Positions 23,291 to 36,830 of a stretch of 64,000 bases of DNA are shown here, piece by piece. A program made the translations under genes and the position numbers. Origin of the DNA: Eumeta japonica (lineage: Eukaryota; Arthropoda; Insecta; Lepidoptera; Psychidae); the NCBI GenBank assembly GCA_005406025.1, contig BGZK01002068.1, positions 17,842 through 81,841 of the forward strand, given 5' to 3'. How positions within the stretch are numbered: position 1 is the stretch's first letter; the number at the start of each line of letters is the position of its first letter. The notes under the pieces are model-generated. The model ran no database searches, had not been told where the DNA came from, and saw nothing but the letters and a program-made list of their open reading frames with translations.

Positions 23291-25395
23291 GTTTCTTTTG
23301 TGAATACGTGTGGTTTGTTTTAATCTCAACAGTGTTATTTGTCTGTCGGTGTTCAATGCAAAACCTACTCAAGTATCACATATCATAATATTGACGTTTT
23401 TAGCTTTAAAACTTTCTCATTATCTTGTCTCAATCGCATTATAAATATGTAAATTTGATGCTTATATTTTTTTTAAGCTCTATACTTTTTGTGAAACAGA
23501 CTTGGTTATTATCGTAGAAGTCAAAAAGCTTTAAAAAATCAGTTACTCAAGTATATTTGTCATAAGTGAGTGACAGGAGATTACTGACAAAAAGCTACCT
23601 GTGATGTAGTAAATGACATATTAGGATATCAAATACGATATAGATATAAGGATACAAAGATCCTAATTATTCTGATGGCACGTGGATCACGCGTTAAAAT
23701 TTAAATAAAAAAACCGGTTTAGTGCGAGTCTCAGTCATAAATCCAGAAAATAACTAGAACTATTGTTGGTGGTTCAAATTTTTGAAGATTGAAAAATAGT
23801 GCAATGATAAATATCATTTTTATTGCTTAAGTTGTAAATGCCTCATAACTTATTGATATGTTCCTGTGACATATGAGATCTCCTATGATTATACACTATT
23901 TTAGGTTCTTTGGCTTACAAATTTTAAAGAAGAAAGAGGAACATTTATTGATCAAAAATTTTTGTTTGTGAATCATAGTCTAAGCTGATCGATATTAAAA
24001 AAAGGATATTACATTTTTTTTAAATAATCTCATCAAAATGGTACTTCAATCTCTATATAAAATAAATAAAAACAAGTTTGTAATTCATAAAATGCTCATA
24101 TTATTATGTCATAAAAATAAAAGAAAAGAAATAATTTTCCTAATGATTAGAAGAGGAAAATATTTATATATGTTACTACTTAAACATGATAAATTTCAAG
24201 TTAATAATAGATAATGATGATAATATCTTTTTTATTCTCATTTAGAAGTAAAAGAATATAACAGAAATGTGATTTAGTAAACGATATTTAAGCGACACAA
24301 CAATACTTATTATTACATTGAATAAATAAACGCTAGTGTAAGGTTGGAATAAGATATCATTTTATTTGAAGTCTTTTATTTGGTGTTATGTATTTGAAGT
24401 AAAATTCTTTACAACATTTATTTGACGATTAAAACCAAGTTCCATTTTTTAAATTGAGTGAAATATTAGTTACACACCACTGATTCTGTGATGTATCGCT
24501 ATTAGAAAATAAATGTAGGAAATCATCATATTTTTCCCATTCCTAGTTACAGTCATGATCAAATTTTAAACGAGTTACTAATAATGATTGAAACAATTTA
24601 TATCTGTTTTCTAAAAGTTCAGTGATTGAAAAGCACGCGGAAATGTTGCCATTTCATGACATGACTAAATATGTTTTAAAGCAGAAAATTTCTAGACGAG
24701 GTGATCGCTTTCGTTGCTAATTGTTCCTCAAACACAATGCTGTAAAATCAAAGGCAGCTCAATGATAGACCAGTTCTATATCAACAAAATTTAATATTTC
24801 TATAACACATGATTTTCAGGTCCAGAAACAAATAAAACGCAATATTTACAAAGCAATATTCGACTGAATAATTAAAATACCGGTGAGTTCAACTTTAAAC
24901 AACACAATTCTAAATCATTATCGATAACATTCCCGTACACAACATTAAATTAATATAACCGTAGGCTTAAAGTGGCAACTTAAGTCGTACAACTTCGAAG
25001 AGACACTTCCCTTAATACAGTTCGTTTGTGCCTTAGACTAGTTTACGAAGTTTTACAATCTAAACGATAACACAAGATAAAAGATACCCGACAGAATCGA
25101 CAGTCACGGCCGCCGTTTGACGGCCGACGGGACGGCGCGGACGCCCCACACGACACACTGAGATCACGCGTTTTGAGGCACTCTCGTAGAGCTCGACCTT
25201 TATCGATTCTCGACCCAGTATCGGCAATGAACTAGAATACAATGGTACGTTTTGGTACGATATAACTTACACACGATCCGACTTCGAAACATCTTATCAT
25301 AAATATAGTTAATGCTATCGTAGGGCTCGTATCCACGGCGGTTACGTCGCAGGCGAACGGGCGACCTAGTGTCGGATAATACTGTAAGCTTCCGC
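23291..25395. other. convergent spacer between CYP306A1 and CYP18A1
   Basis: About 2.1 kb of AT-rich DNA between the two poly(A) signals. No ORF with a domain and no clear repeat. GC rises at 25090-25160 next to CYP18A1. The 3' UTR of either gene may extend into it. Confidence 0.55.
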
Positions 25396-25401
25396 TTTAT
25401 T
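25396..25401 (-). other. candidate poly(A) signal of CYP18A1
   Basis: AATAAA on the minus strand, about 207 bases downstream of the CYP18A1 stop codon. Confidence 0.4.
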
Positions 25402-25607
25402 TTATAATCTCTGCGATGGGAGTCACGATGAAGTCATTAATATAACTAAACTAACTCTATGGTTAACTCTAATTGAACACTTTATGCACAGCCTCGACGG
25501 ACGTCGTCACTTAAACTAAAGGTAAATAATATTAATTCGTGGTCGATGCGCTCTAAAACGAGTGCTCTGAAATACTGGTGGGCGGCGTGAGTGCGGGGGG
25601 CGGCCCG

Positions 25608-27488
25608 CTAGTTGGCGCCCACGTTCCGCACGTGGAGCGCGTCCGCGGCGGGCGGCGGCGCGAGCGCAGCCGGCGCCACGGCCGCGGCCGCCTGCGCCGC
25701 CGTCCGCGACCGTGGCACGAACCGCACGCGGAAAGCCTGCGGCGCTATGGTCGCGCCCACCGTTCCCTCCAGAGACGGCGGCGCCGCGCCCTCCTCTCCT
25801 TGCACGTCGAACTGGTGCATTATGCACGAGAAGAACATGAACATCTCCATGCGCGCCAGCACGTCGCCCAAGCACATCCGTCTGCCCACTCCGAACGGCA
25901 TGAAGAATTCCGGGCGACGTATCCTTCCGTTGTCGTCGATGAATCGGCTCGGGTTGAACTTGTCCGGCTCGTCCCACAGATTGGGGTCCATGTGCACGCA
26001 GTTAATCAGCGGCACCACTTGTGATCCGGCAGGGATCGTGTACCCGTTCAGTTGCACGTCTCTGTTGATGATACCATTATTGTATTAGCAAAATATTTCC
26101 GTATTAAGTTATATTGCGAAATAAAATTGCAATTAAATTTAATGTTTAAATATTTCTCGTTACTTACTTCGTGGGCGAATGTGTGGTCGCGAGCGGTACT
26201 ATGCTGGACATACGCAGCGTCTCCAGGATCGTGGTCTCGGTATACGGCAAGTTGGGCATGTCCTCTATGGTGGGCAGGCGATCGCGGCCGATCACAGAAT
26301 CCAGCTCCTCTTGCACTCGCTGCTTTACGTCAGGGTTCCTTAGCATGAATACCATCATCCACAACAGAGACGATTTGATAGTCTCCATTCCCGCGGAGAA
26401 AAGATCACCGAGAATTTGCTTCAATTGCAGCTCTACAATAAAAGTGTTTTCAATTAGGCAAAGACTCGAAAAACGAAATACAATTTGAAATTTTTGAACT
26501 AATAGATACAATAGCGAGACGCTTGCTTTATGAACATTGTGTGAAACATACCGTGATCCCTTCCCTCGAAAAGTTCTCCAGCCCTCCCCTCGACCTTCGC
26601 CCTCTCAATCTCTATCAGGTACACGTCTATGAGGTCCCTGGCTTTGTCGACGTCAAGGGTGGCGCGGTGTTCGTCGATCAGCGTTTGGTAAAATTCGAAC
26701 ATTTCCGCTCTGTTCTTCATCACCTTCACCTGAGCCTGCGCCTTACCGGGCAGATAATTATAAAGTGGCACGTATTCTCCGTAGTGTATTTCGCCAAAAA
26801 GTCGCATGCCCTCTTCGATGAGTTGGTTCATTCGTTCGAAACGCTCGTCCCCGTGACTGAACCGGACCGACATGGTGATGCCGCAAATGACGTTGGATAC
26901 GCCGAGGGCCAGCAGCGGGTTAGCGTCGATGGCGCCACCCTCGGTGGAGCGCAGATTTGTTATCAACTCATTGATTTCGTTCTTGATTCTTCCCTCCATG
27001 ATCTTCTTGCCGTTGCCCATGTAAGTCATTCCGAATTCGCGTAACTTTTCATGAAGGAATCGTCGTTGATTTTTCCAAAGCCTGCCCTCACTGTTGATTA
27101 TACCTAGTCCGTCGAGAGTGTGCATCAGTGGGGTGCTGGGACGGCCGGTGAACTCCTCGCGACGAAAAGCCTCCCGAATAAGCCGGTAGTCGCTGAGCAC
27201 CACGATAAGCTGGTTGCCGAGCCGAGCTGAGAACAGCGCGCCGTAACTGCGTGCCAGTTCCAGGAATGTCTTATGACGAACACCCAGGAATGGTAAATAG
27301 CCGACGACGGGCGGGCCCCACGGCCCCGGCGGAAGCTTTCGCAGCCCGCGCAGCAGCGCCGCCAGCTGCGTCACCAGCAGCAGCACGCACAGCCCCGCTA
27401 ACAACGGCAAGGATGTCCGCGAAGCGCAGTAGCTCACCAACTGCCACCCCGCCCACAATAACTTCGAATTCGCAAACATCGTAATCAT
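25608..27488 (-). CDS. CYP18A1: CYP18A1, ecdysteroid 26-hydroxylase/oxidase, three coding exons
   Basis: Microsomal P450 known to inactivate 20-hydroxyecdysone by oxidation at carbon 26, ending hormone pulses. Exons on the minus strand: 27488-26552, 26432-26168, 26061-25608; GT-AG introns of 119 and 106 bases; 551 residues. Visible motifs: membrane helix (about 27-47), PPGP (53-56), RLWKNQRRFLHEKLREFGMT in the C-helix region, I-helix AGMETI (326-331), K-helix ETLR (383-386), PDKF (433-436), and haem loop FGVGRRMCLG with Cys 464. The blocks GMETIKSSLLW, SSIVPLATTHSPT and ELNG-like QLNGYTIPAGS are typical of CYP18A1. I chose the first Met (27488); a second lies three codons later. The protein ends in an Ala/Pro-rich extension of about 30 residues beyond the usual P450 end. 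Codons are GC-rich compared with the surroundings. It converges with CYP306A1. Confidence 0.96.
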
Positions 27489-28204
27489 CGTTCTCTAACA
27501 AATAAATTCACTGTATCTGTCTGTTTTCAAAAAGTATCCAATTTTAAATACACGAAATCATATCACGATCGTACGTAAAGAGAATCGCGCGTAGTGTCGC
27601 GAGGTCGCAGACGCGATAATGTGTGTCGCGTACGACCGTCGCCTGCGCACTGGTGCGCCGCTGGCGTGGCCTTGCCAATAAATACGCGCTGGGTGGCGCA
27701 CGCTGAAGCTCGTCCCACCGGCGCCCCTCTCTCCGCCGCTTTTCCGGCGGTCGCTACGAGATTCGTAGCGTTTTGTAGATAGCTTACATTGGTGCTTATC
27801 TACGAGTACTCTTACTATGGAACGCGACGATTCGTATTACGTATTTTGATTCTTCGCGTACGATAAAACATGCTCGATTAAGTGAATTATCGAAGCGAGT
27901 CGACTTTGAGAGTGACCTCGCGGTGCGTCAACGCCGCGAGAGTTAAAATTCGGCGAGGGTACGACACTGCGCCCGAGGTCACCCCTGTGCGCCGCCAAAC
28001 GGATCTGAATGCAAACGATAAGATTCACGAGTTGCGTAAGTGTAGTCCGAAGCAAGGTGAGGGCGGGTCGACGACTCGTGCGCAGCCTTGGGCGAGCGCG
28101 CGGCGCCAGCCTCGGCCGCCGTAGCAATGCTGCTGAAGATCATAGGTTGATCAAAACTTATTTTAACTTTGGTGTTTGTATATTGAACTTTTACTTCCTA
28201 AAGG
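27489..28204 (-). promoter_or_regulatory. CYP18A1 upstream region, GC-rich, probable 5' UTR/promoter
   Basis: Just before the start codon the minus strand reads TTTATTTGTTAG|AGAACG (AG at 27496-27495), a plausible splice acceptor, so an upstream untranslated exon is likely. From about 27590 to 28130 the DNA is CpG-rich. It contains two inverted 8-mers, GTGACCTC (27912-27919) and GAGGTCAC (27975-27982), each with the AGGTCA nuclear-receptor half-site. CYP18A1 is ecdysteroid-inducible in insects studied, so these are candidate control sites, unproven. ORFs in this stretch look compositional. Confidence 0.4.
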
Positions 28205-28231
28205 CTATCGAAGAAGTAAGACTTTCAGTCT

Positions 28232-28238
28232 TTTTATA
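28232..28238 (-). promoter_or_regulatory. candidate TATA box for CYP18A1
   Basis: TATAAAA on the minus strand (context GTTATAAAAAGACTG), placing a start site near 28205 at the edge of the GC-rich upstream region. Confidence 0.3.
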
Positions 28239-31200
28239 ACGTATTACGCGTCTGTTGCGCTCGGCCTTAAATACAATAAACATGTATAGAATTATGTTCC
28301 CGTCAATTTTAGGTTTTTCCTTGATAAAAAAAAATTCGTTTTTTTTGTCTAAGCTATTGTATATTTGGATTTAAAATTATTTCAAACGCTAAGTATAAGG
28401 AAATGCAATATTATAAAAGCAAATTTTAATAAAATAGTTTACACGTGCCTAATTATCATCTACAATTATAAATTGCGTATCACATTCATCAATTTAAACG
28501 ATTCCAAGTTTTACAGATTCCTGCGGCCACGTAAAGAATTTAGAGTTAATGATTCCTAAGGGCACATGGAAACCCCACTTCTGTCCATTTACCTTTTTTA
28601 TTAGCTGTATCTCTAATTGCTTCAATTTTTCAGCTTAAATGTTGGTAATTCTGAATCATTATATATGGTAAGTGCAAACACGTCACAATATTGACTTTTT
28701 ATTAGTTTATTTATTATCATGTAAAATTCTATTCAGGTTTTATAGAGCTATATGTAATACCCAACCACGCTTTTCAATATATTCTATGGCACGCACTGCA
28801 AATTTTAATATAAATCATATATCACATAACACAGAATTTTTATGATTTAATTTTTGTGCACGCATAAACTTCATACGACTAAGTATTATCGACATTTCGA
28901 CATTGTTAATTTTCAATACCCATAAAAGTTAATAAGTGGTCGATGCTCATACCCAAAAGACATTGTGATATGATCATTGAAAAGTCGAAATTTTATAAAA
29001 AAAAATATTTGACGTTTCATCAATCAAAAATCATAACTCAAAACTCTCGCTTAGCAGACGGATACACGACATCTACGACACAGACCAGAGGTGGTTTTGG
29101 CTCGAAGTATGTACATGTGGTCCTTCGAAACTTCATGTGAGAATATTTAGTTATTTTTCAATAAAATTGTATGTTTCTTAAAGCGATCATAAATGAATAA
29201 CATAATTTTATTGTTATTACCAACCTCGACATAATGACTAAGTGCACTCCGCAATGAGCGCTTCGTCGACACGGGGGGGCGCGAGCGTCGCGATCGCTAA
29301 TCGATGCTAATTCACCGCACCTCCTTCAGCTGTGGTTGACGCAGTTTGTATTTGCGGCACACGCTTATCTAATATGCAGCAAATAAGTTTACCGGTCACG
29401 CAATCTCAGACCTACACTCGGCCAAAGGATCAACGACCGTCCACCTGCCATCGCGATTGCACCGATTTGAATTTCACTGTTCACCGCTTAAGAGTCAGGT
29501 ACACTGTGATGCGCTTTGAAAACCGCCGGCGATGCAATGATGTATTATACTTCGAAGGCCGTACACAGTTGAGATTTGCAATGATAGTTTTAAATCTATA
29601 ATGGTCGTTTTAAATTTAACGAAAGTCAACGGATGTACTCGATAAAGATTTCGCTTCAGATTACTCCCATTGTCTTTCTGAACAAAAAGGACTAAATGTC
29701 ATCGTTTTTGTCAAAAAAAAAAATGATTTAAAGATTGTCACTGGAACGTATATATTTCATTTACGTTCACACATCGTTCATGTGTGAATGTAAACGAGGT
29801 CATTTCAATCATAGTCATAAAAATGTAAGCCAATTAAAATAAATTAAGATTATCTTTATGTTTTGAAGAAATTCCTTTTTCTGTACTACATTTAACATAG
29901 CATAGCAACTCGTGCGCAAATATTTATTGTAACGTTAATCGGTAAGAAAAGAAACATTATTAAATTTTAATAAAAATGTTTACATATAACACGTAGCTTT
30001 TTTAAGTAAAGAGAACGTGTAATAATAAAAATGTAGAAAGTTTTTATGGTCTTATGGCTCATATTCACAGCAAGATCATCGTGCGATTACGCAGTTATTT
30101 TTAATATAAGAACCTGCCTATTTATATTAAAACAAGGTTTTTTTTTAGGTTTCGTTTATTTTAACACACATAGTTTTTAAATATTTATTAGCATTTTTAA
30201 ATTGTAATATTTTCTTTCTTTCCACTTCTCTTATTACATAACTTATCGTATACTTACCTGTATCTATTTATTTTGTCCTTGAAAATAATCCCGGCATATA
30301 TTTCAACTAATAACAAAAAATTTTGTCAAGATTGCATAAACCACTATGAATCTCTATTATAGAGATAAATAAAAAAGACAATATGCCGAGGCAGGATGAA
30401 GTATTAAAATGATTAATGATCAGTAATTCCAAAATGATATTGTCTGCTGTGAAATCACATAGCTTATCCAAATCTAAACTATCTTCCATTAATATTATGT
30501 TATGATCAAAGGCGTATACCCCTGTACCCCAAGGGAGGGCAGCCACCCACCCCTAGTCTCCCAACCCCGAGAAGCCTTATACATAATTTTCTAAAACTTG
30601 ACAAACGAAATCAAGACCCACATTTGGCTGGTTAACTTTAGATGTGACGTAAATGGATTCTCTAAATCCATGTGGACCGTCTGCATCTTATGCGGTATTT
30701 TGATTAGTTCATCATCGATCTAACTGCTTTACATTCTCCGTTCTGGTATGCTTGAAGTGTTTACCGCACTTGTTTCGGTATCCTTAGTTAGCAATTTTTA
30801 TTGTATACAGCAATATTGTGCCACATAGGGTGTCAGCAAAAACTGTCGAGAGAATGTAAATGAAAAAACTCGTGACTAGTAAAAATTCTACGCGTTTTCA
30901 TAATGATTTTGCTCATACACATTAATCACCGCATCGACCGCGCGGCGTCTGTGAGTCGAGTAAAATGTTAATTAGGATAAAGAAGATATAGGGCATTATT
31001 CGGACACCGCTCATCAATGAAAGGTAATTGAAAACAATAAAACAATATTAATTGCATTTTTTTAATATAAAAAATTATTTAACATATATGCTCTATCTAC
31101 ATAATTTACACTTTCACTGTCTGCGTCAAGTCGACTTTTTGTCGAGTTAGGAATTCCGTTGAACATTTACGCCCGTGCCGTCCTCCGCATGTTGCTTGTA

Positions 31201-34200
31201 GCCAACGCATCGGAGCAAAACCCCTCAAACGCATCATTTAAAAAATTCGCACGTTCTATTATTTAGGCGTACATACACTTAATATAAATTGCATGTTAAA
31301 AATTCGCCATTGTATTTGACCGCAAATATAGTCCATATAAAGCGATATAGGCATGAATGGTGAGACTTGGATAAGAAGTGTCACGACGTTCGCGTTTGGG
31401 TGACCATAATAGAGTCCTGATCCCTTCGCATATGTACCGTGAAAGTTCGAAAAAAGCAGAAAAAATATGAAAGTAGAATCGAAGCTGTGGAGATGGGATC
31501 TTTGCTTAAAATGTGTAGATGTGATCATCGTAAATGTAATGATCGACATAAAAATAAAGTCGTTAACATGTGACGCTTGATGTAAACAAACTGTATTTAG
31601 TATTCTTTGGAATATCCTAACTAATCAAAAGTCACAAATAATGTAAACAATTACGCTCATTCGTTTCGGGATAAACAAGCGGTGTCCTGTTCTATTATTA
31701 ATTTAAGAGAAAAGTTACTTTGCCACGTTATTAATTTGTTTATGAACGTGAACTAGGTTGATTATCATAAATTATAAATGCTATTCTATAAACAACTCAC
31801 AACATCTTATATTCTGGTTTATATGAAAGTATCTTGTTTCTTGGTATATACATACTAGTTATATATTAAATTCATTCGTAAGAAAGCTTAGAAAAGGGAA
31901 ACTATTTTCCCGATTCACAGTTTTTTCATTAATTTGTTACTACTTCTACGCTGTCTAGAAGCGTCATCTGCCTACCTGTCGCCAATGTTTTAGACTTGCA
32001 TCAGCATCAAAGTTGATGATGGCGCCGATGCGAGTTTAACACAGCCGTCATCTGTATTCATTAACCGGCGTCAGATCATCACGCGACAATTATTTACACG
32101 TTTACGTCGAAAGAATGCGTCCCTCCCGTTACTGCCGCATCAGCGCCGATCGAGGCTGAATCACTGGACGTGATGTTACATTTGTTTTGAATAACCGCCG
32201 AGCCGAGTCGTACGAGATTTTGCACGTAACACCGATTCACCGCGTCAGCGTCGACGCTGATGCTGCACTAGCTGCGATCGTCAGCAAAGAAAATTCAAAA
32301 GATTACCATGCAGGAAGCTTTCTACTAATTATCCAGTTTGACTTTAATGTGGTGTCAATTATGCAAACCCCTTAGATATAGTTTTTTGAGACTGTGACAG
32401 ACGGGCAAACTATAGACAGATACGCGAAAGTAATCCTAAAAGGGACTATTTTTTCATCGAGTTTACGAAACCCTGAAAATAACTTAATGACTACGGTAAT
32501 CGTATTTAATATCTATATTACAGTATGCGCATCTAATAAAGAACAAATTATATGAAATCTAGACGTAGAGTTATATGTACAACATTTTCTGAGAAAATTA
32601 CACTTAATCTCTAAACAATACTAACTTGCTGCCGCAAGCGCTTTATACTGAAATAGAATAGCGGTGATAATGTTAATATTACGTTGTTATTATTACAATC
32701 GCTATTGTAATATATAAGATAACTCGGTAATGTTCAATCGCTATGCGTAATTCTAAGCGAGTCATAGGACCTTCAGTTTTAACTGATGAAACCGTATACT
32801 TGGTTTGAATTGGGGCATTGTTGTACTCTGGTTAGAATGGTACATTGTTAATTACGGCTTTACGAGACTAAGTAACAATATTCATATATTTTTTAGAATA
32901 CGTTGTTATGAAAAAACATGTATTGGTTACTTTTAGTACAATCCATGTTCGTATAGTCCAATTTTCTACACAAACCCTTCGTACCTTTGGTGGGCCATGA
33001 CGTATCGCTTTAGTCACTTTTCCATTTGGGCAGGTTTTCAATAAATAAAAAAGCTTGCTCTCTATCAACACGCCACTTGTCATGCGGCCTGGCGGAGCTC
33101 ACGAGGGCCGGCTATCGGGAGTGAGTCGGGCGACTGAATTATCGCAAAAAATAACAACTGTGACCTTCACTCGGCGAAACTGGGTGACACAATTGCTGTA
33201 TGTAACCCTTATGAGATAAAAGCGGACCCCACATCGCACATGAACGTTAAAACGCCTCAGAACGGAGAGAAAATATGTAGAGACTGTTGTGTAGAGACGG
33301 ACAATAGACTACTAGAGTGCGTTGAACGTCTCTAGGCCTAATGAATGTAAATTAAAATAATAACTTTACTAGGTTATTCCGGTTTTATTTAGTAATTGAA
33401 TAAAGTTGTCATCTATAAATTCTGGCTACGTCTCTAATATAAACGTAATATTTAACGATTTGCAATGGTTACCAACGTTAAATGACATGGATACAAAACA
33501 TACAAAAGAGATGTTTTGTAATTTTTTTCTCAGACTTACGTTTCGAGTCGTGTTAAACTGTAAAAATGATTTCACTTTTAATAGTTGTCAATTATGAGAC
33601 CGTTATATTTGTATTACGATATTTCATTAGAAATCCTTGTGAAATTACGAATTCAGGATTGGGATTTAAATTAGTAAATATTGATTGTATTATATTAAAG
33701 GGCAGAAATATTAATAAAGTTTTTCCAATCGCTTGCTCTTCTAAAATAATACACAGGCATGGAAGTATAAAATATGTCGTCAACGTGGATGCAGATTGGA
33801 ATTTCGCGAGGCGCGTGTTTGTTTAATTTTCGATTATGCAATACGCGGAGTGTGATAATGGTCTCGCACAGATACGAATATTTTGTTGGCACTATTTTGA
33901 TGCAACGCCGGGAGAGTCGATAACTGGTAACCTAAGTTATCTCTATACCACACAAGTTGATATTCGTCGACAGTCGTATCACAGTAATGTGACTTTAGAT
34001 AAAATTTTTCGTGAATTGTTCTGTTGCAATTTGTGAACGAATTGTTGCGAAGGGTGCAATTCCGACGCTATGAATTCGACAAACGAGAAAATAAAAAAAT
34101 AATAATTAAAGCCATTTTATGTAATAAATACAGTATATACAGTGTAATAAATAAAATATATAATAATGAGGGAGCACTTCATACACGAAATCTTACCAAC

Positions 34201-35240
34201 AATGATGTATACAATATGAGATCGACTCGTTCTAATTCGTCATTTCTGTGATTTCACAGATCTCGTGCACTACACGACCATAAAAGGACATTAAAAATAA
34301 AAGTACGCACTTTATGAAAGTGATTATTAAAATTATTTTTTACTTGTTGAATTTCTGTACTTAATCACTTAATACAAGTTCGCTTAACTTTCTTGATCAA
34401 ACTGTTTTATACACAGACATTTATTGCTAATACGACATAAATTTGACAACTTGAAATTTATGTTATTGTAAAACTTTCTTTAAATGATTGAACAATCTAA
34501 AAAAACACTTGTATGCTAATCGATTCTTTGGTTTTTATTCGGTTCCGAAATTTACGAAATAATATGAATGATGCTTTTGACATTAATATTTAATGTGAGA
34601 CCGTAGGTATACAACATTAAACGCTCCTTTAAAAGATAAGTATATTAATATGGCATTGGAGTAATTATAACATTATTATCATATATCACAATATTAAAAT
34701 AAATCATAATTAACAAAGTAACTATTATATTAGAAAATAAAATAAAAACTGATTTTCTACTCGGTATACATTTTAAGTTTAATGCATGTTAAACTGTTTA
34801 TTTTAAAATTTTTATATAAGCATTTATTACTAGAAAAAAAAATATTTCAAGCTATTAGCTTCACGGAAGCACGTTTTTGTTTACACTCACGCACCTATTC
34901 TCAACACCCAATAGTAGTTATTAGAAAATAAATAAAGTTGACAGGTTTTCATAAATTTGATTTGTTATTAAGGTTGAATTTTCTGAAATACTTTACTAAG
35001 TCTACTACACTTAAACGTTTTTGAGATAACGTCAAATATATAGAAAGTACTTGTTTATATTTCTTCATTGGTTATAAATATAACAAGTTTTATGTTTAAG
35101 TTATCTAGTCGCATGTTTTTTTTTTGTAAAAACTCTAATTAAGACATTTGAAACTTAATCTTTTTTTGTTTACTCTATTACTAATTCTTTTAATTCAAGA
35201 GAGACCTATTAATTCAGTATTAAAAACTAAACATAGAGCC
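28239..35240. other. 7-kb intergenic block, no gene found
   Basis: AT-rich with scattered short ORFs and no recognisable domain. GC is mildly raised near 29240-29560, 31980-32290 and 33080-33130. A hairpin at 29760-29794 is listed separately. Confidence 0.5.
29760..29794. repeat. 15-bp inverted repeat with 5-base loop
   Basis: TTTACGTTCACACAT and ATGTGTGAATGTAAA pair at 14 of 15 positions around the loop CGTTC. Could form a stem-loop; no flanking conserved precursor was recognised. Confidence 0.7.
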
Positions 35241-35249
35241 AAATAGCCG

Positions 35250-35530
35250 CATTGTACGAATCGACTGTACGCGTGAATGGCGGGCGGTATGGCGCGGGGT
35301 GAACGACCCGTTATTACGCAGCGCGGCTAATCGATAAAGTGGTTTGCGTAAGAGTTTCGCACGTTCTCGCGCGGCGCACGCGCAGCGGTCCGAGGGCTGG
35401 CCCGACGCCCGTGATGTCACACACGACAACGATAACCCCGTTTTGCGTAAGTCACGAATTATTTTTCCTTGGTATCCCTCCGCGGCAGATAACGCGTTCA
35501 TGCAGGCTGCGCAGCTCCCATTTCTTTTAT
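35250..35530. other. CpG-rich island
   Basis: Dense CGCG motifs in AT-rich surroundings, with open frames on both strands (93 codons on minus, 35220-35501) and no domain. Possibly a regulatory element or promoter of a transcript not seen here. Confidence 0.35.
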
Positions 35531-36275
35531 GATTGTATAAAGCAATTATTGTGTAACCATAGCTACAACTAGGAGATTTAAATAGTTTAGTTATAGAGCT
35601 AACTTTCTCAAACTAGACTGAGCGACTTGTTAACTATAGGTAACGGTAACAATTTTGTCAGCATTATCCGCTGTACCTAGTACAAAACTGAAATTTCCAT
35701 CACTTCAACATTACGACACGTATCAATAAGTAAATTATATTTTTATATATTTTTGAATTTCGGAGGATCTATACATTTTTAATTTTAAATAGCACCGATA
35801 AAATCAACATAGCATTGGAGTCGACTTCGCCAGTATTGATACAGAATAAACTCTTTTTCTCTTTTCCGAGCACGACACCGAACTGAAATTATTTTTTATT
35901 CCCCAGACCTGCTAACGATTTCAGTGTTAGTCCATGTTCCGATTCTGATCGTAACCTACCGTACCGTACCTAACCGTACATGTAGCACGCAAATAATACG
36001 AAATAAAAAGTCGAAGATTAATAAATTACATGAGGTGGTAAGGATTATCAAAATTAAAATGCGCGTACAAAGATGCAGGAATTGTAAAAACATAGTTTTT
36101 GTATAACGTTTACTTATGAACTTGATACACCCTTGTTTAAAATATTTAATCTAAAAAGTTACCCTTATAAAGTTAAAATATTATATTTGTGATTGAATTA
36201 AAACCGATTTTTAATATGTTACATTTATGTTTTTTATGCCAGTTAATCGTTAGTTATTATATTATAATATTATGA

Positions 36276-36830
36276 ATATATCGATAAGCACTTTTTCCGA
36301 TACGATACCGATATCGATACCATGCGGACAAAGCAGGCTTCAAAGGTGTGGAAAGCTGTGGCTTTACGAAAGGAAATATAGAAACAAACGACGTTAATTA
36401 CTTATCTAATATTCGTTTAGAATGTTAATCAAAGAAATTTTGAAAATTGTAATTTAACAAAATATTAGTTATTTTCTCAAAATACAAAATTAAATAGTGT
36501 ATTAGCTTAATAATTGAAATTTATATTTGCGAGACTTTTATTCAGGAAACTCAATATCCTTAAGCTTTGAGTTTAAAGTCGATTTTTTAAGTCTTTTTGT
36601 ACGAAACTTGTCGTTTAAAATAGCCTTTCATATGCAATAGAATTCATTTGAAAACTGAAATACTTTTGTGACATTTTTTTTTTAATTTGGCTATAATGCA
36701 CGAGATAAGCGCGGAGATGGTGCGTTAACACGATGGATATCGGAATCGGCAAACTAATATCGTCGATTCCGATTTATCGATAAATCAACGATATCGCCGA
36801 TATATCAGTACCTCATGCAACACTAGTTAT
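36276..36830. repeat. probable degraded element rich in GATATC/ATCGAT at both ends
   Basis: CCGATATCGATACC at 36308-36321 and a cluster of ATCG palindromes at 36733-36800 flank AT-rich sequence. The right end reads CTCATGCAACAC, which reverse-complemented resembles ends of hAT-like repeats. TAGTTATTA occurs just outside on both sides, but the inner ends do not match, so boundaries are unproven. Confidence 0.3.

Noticed and set aside
25578..26088. Long plus-strand ORFs over CYP18A1 exon 3
   Set aside because: Antisense shadows of GC-rich CYP18A1 coding sequence; Arg/Ala-rich without domains.
26523..27044. 173-codon plus-strand ORF
   Set aside because: Antisense shadow of CYP18A1 exon 1, which carries the P450 motifs on the minus strand.
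27837..28127. ORFs on both strands upstream of CYP18A1
   Set aside because: Both strands open because of GC-rich composition; more likely 5' UTR or promoter DNA.
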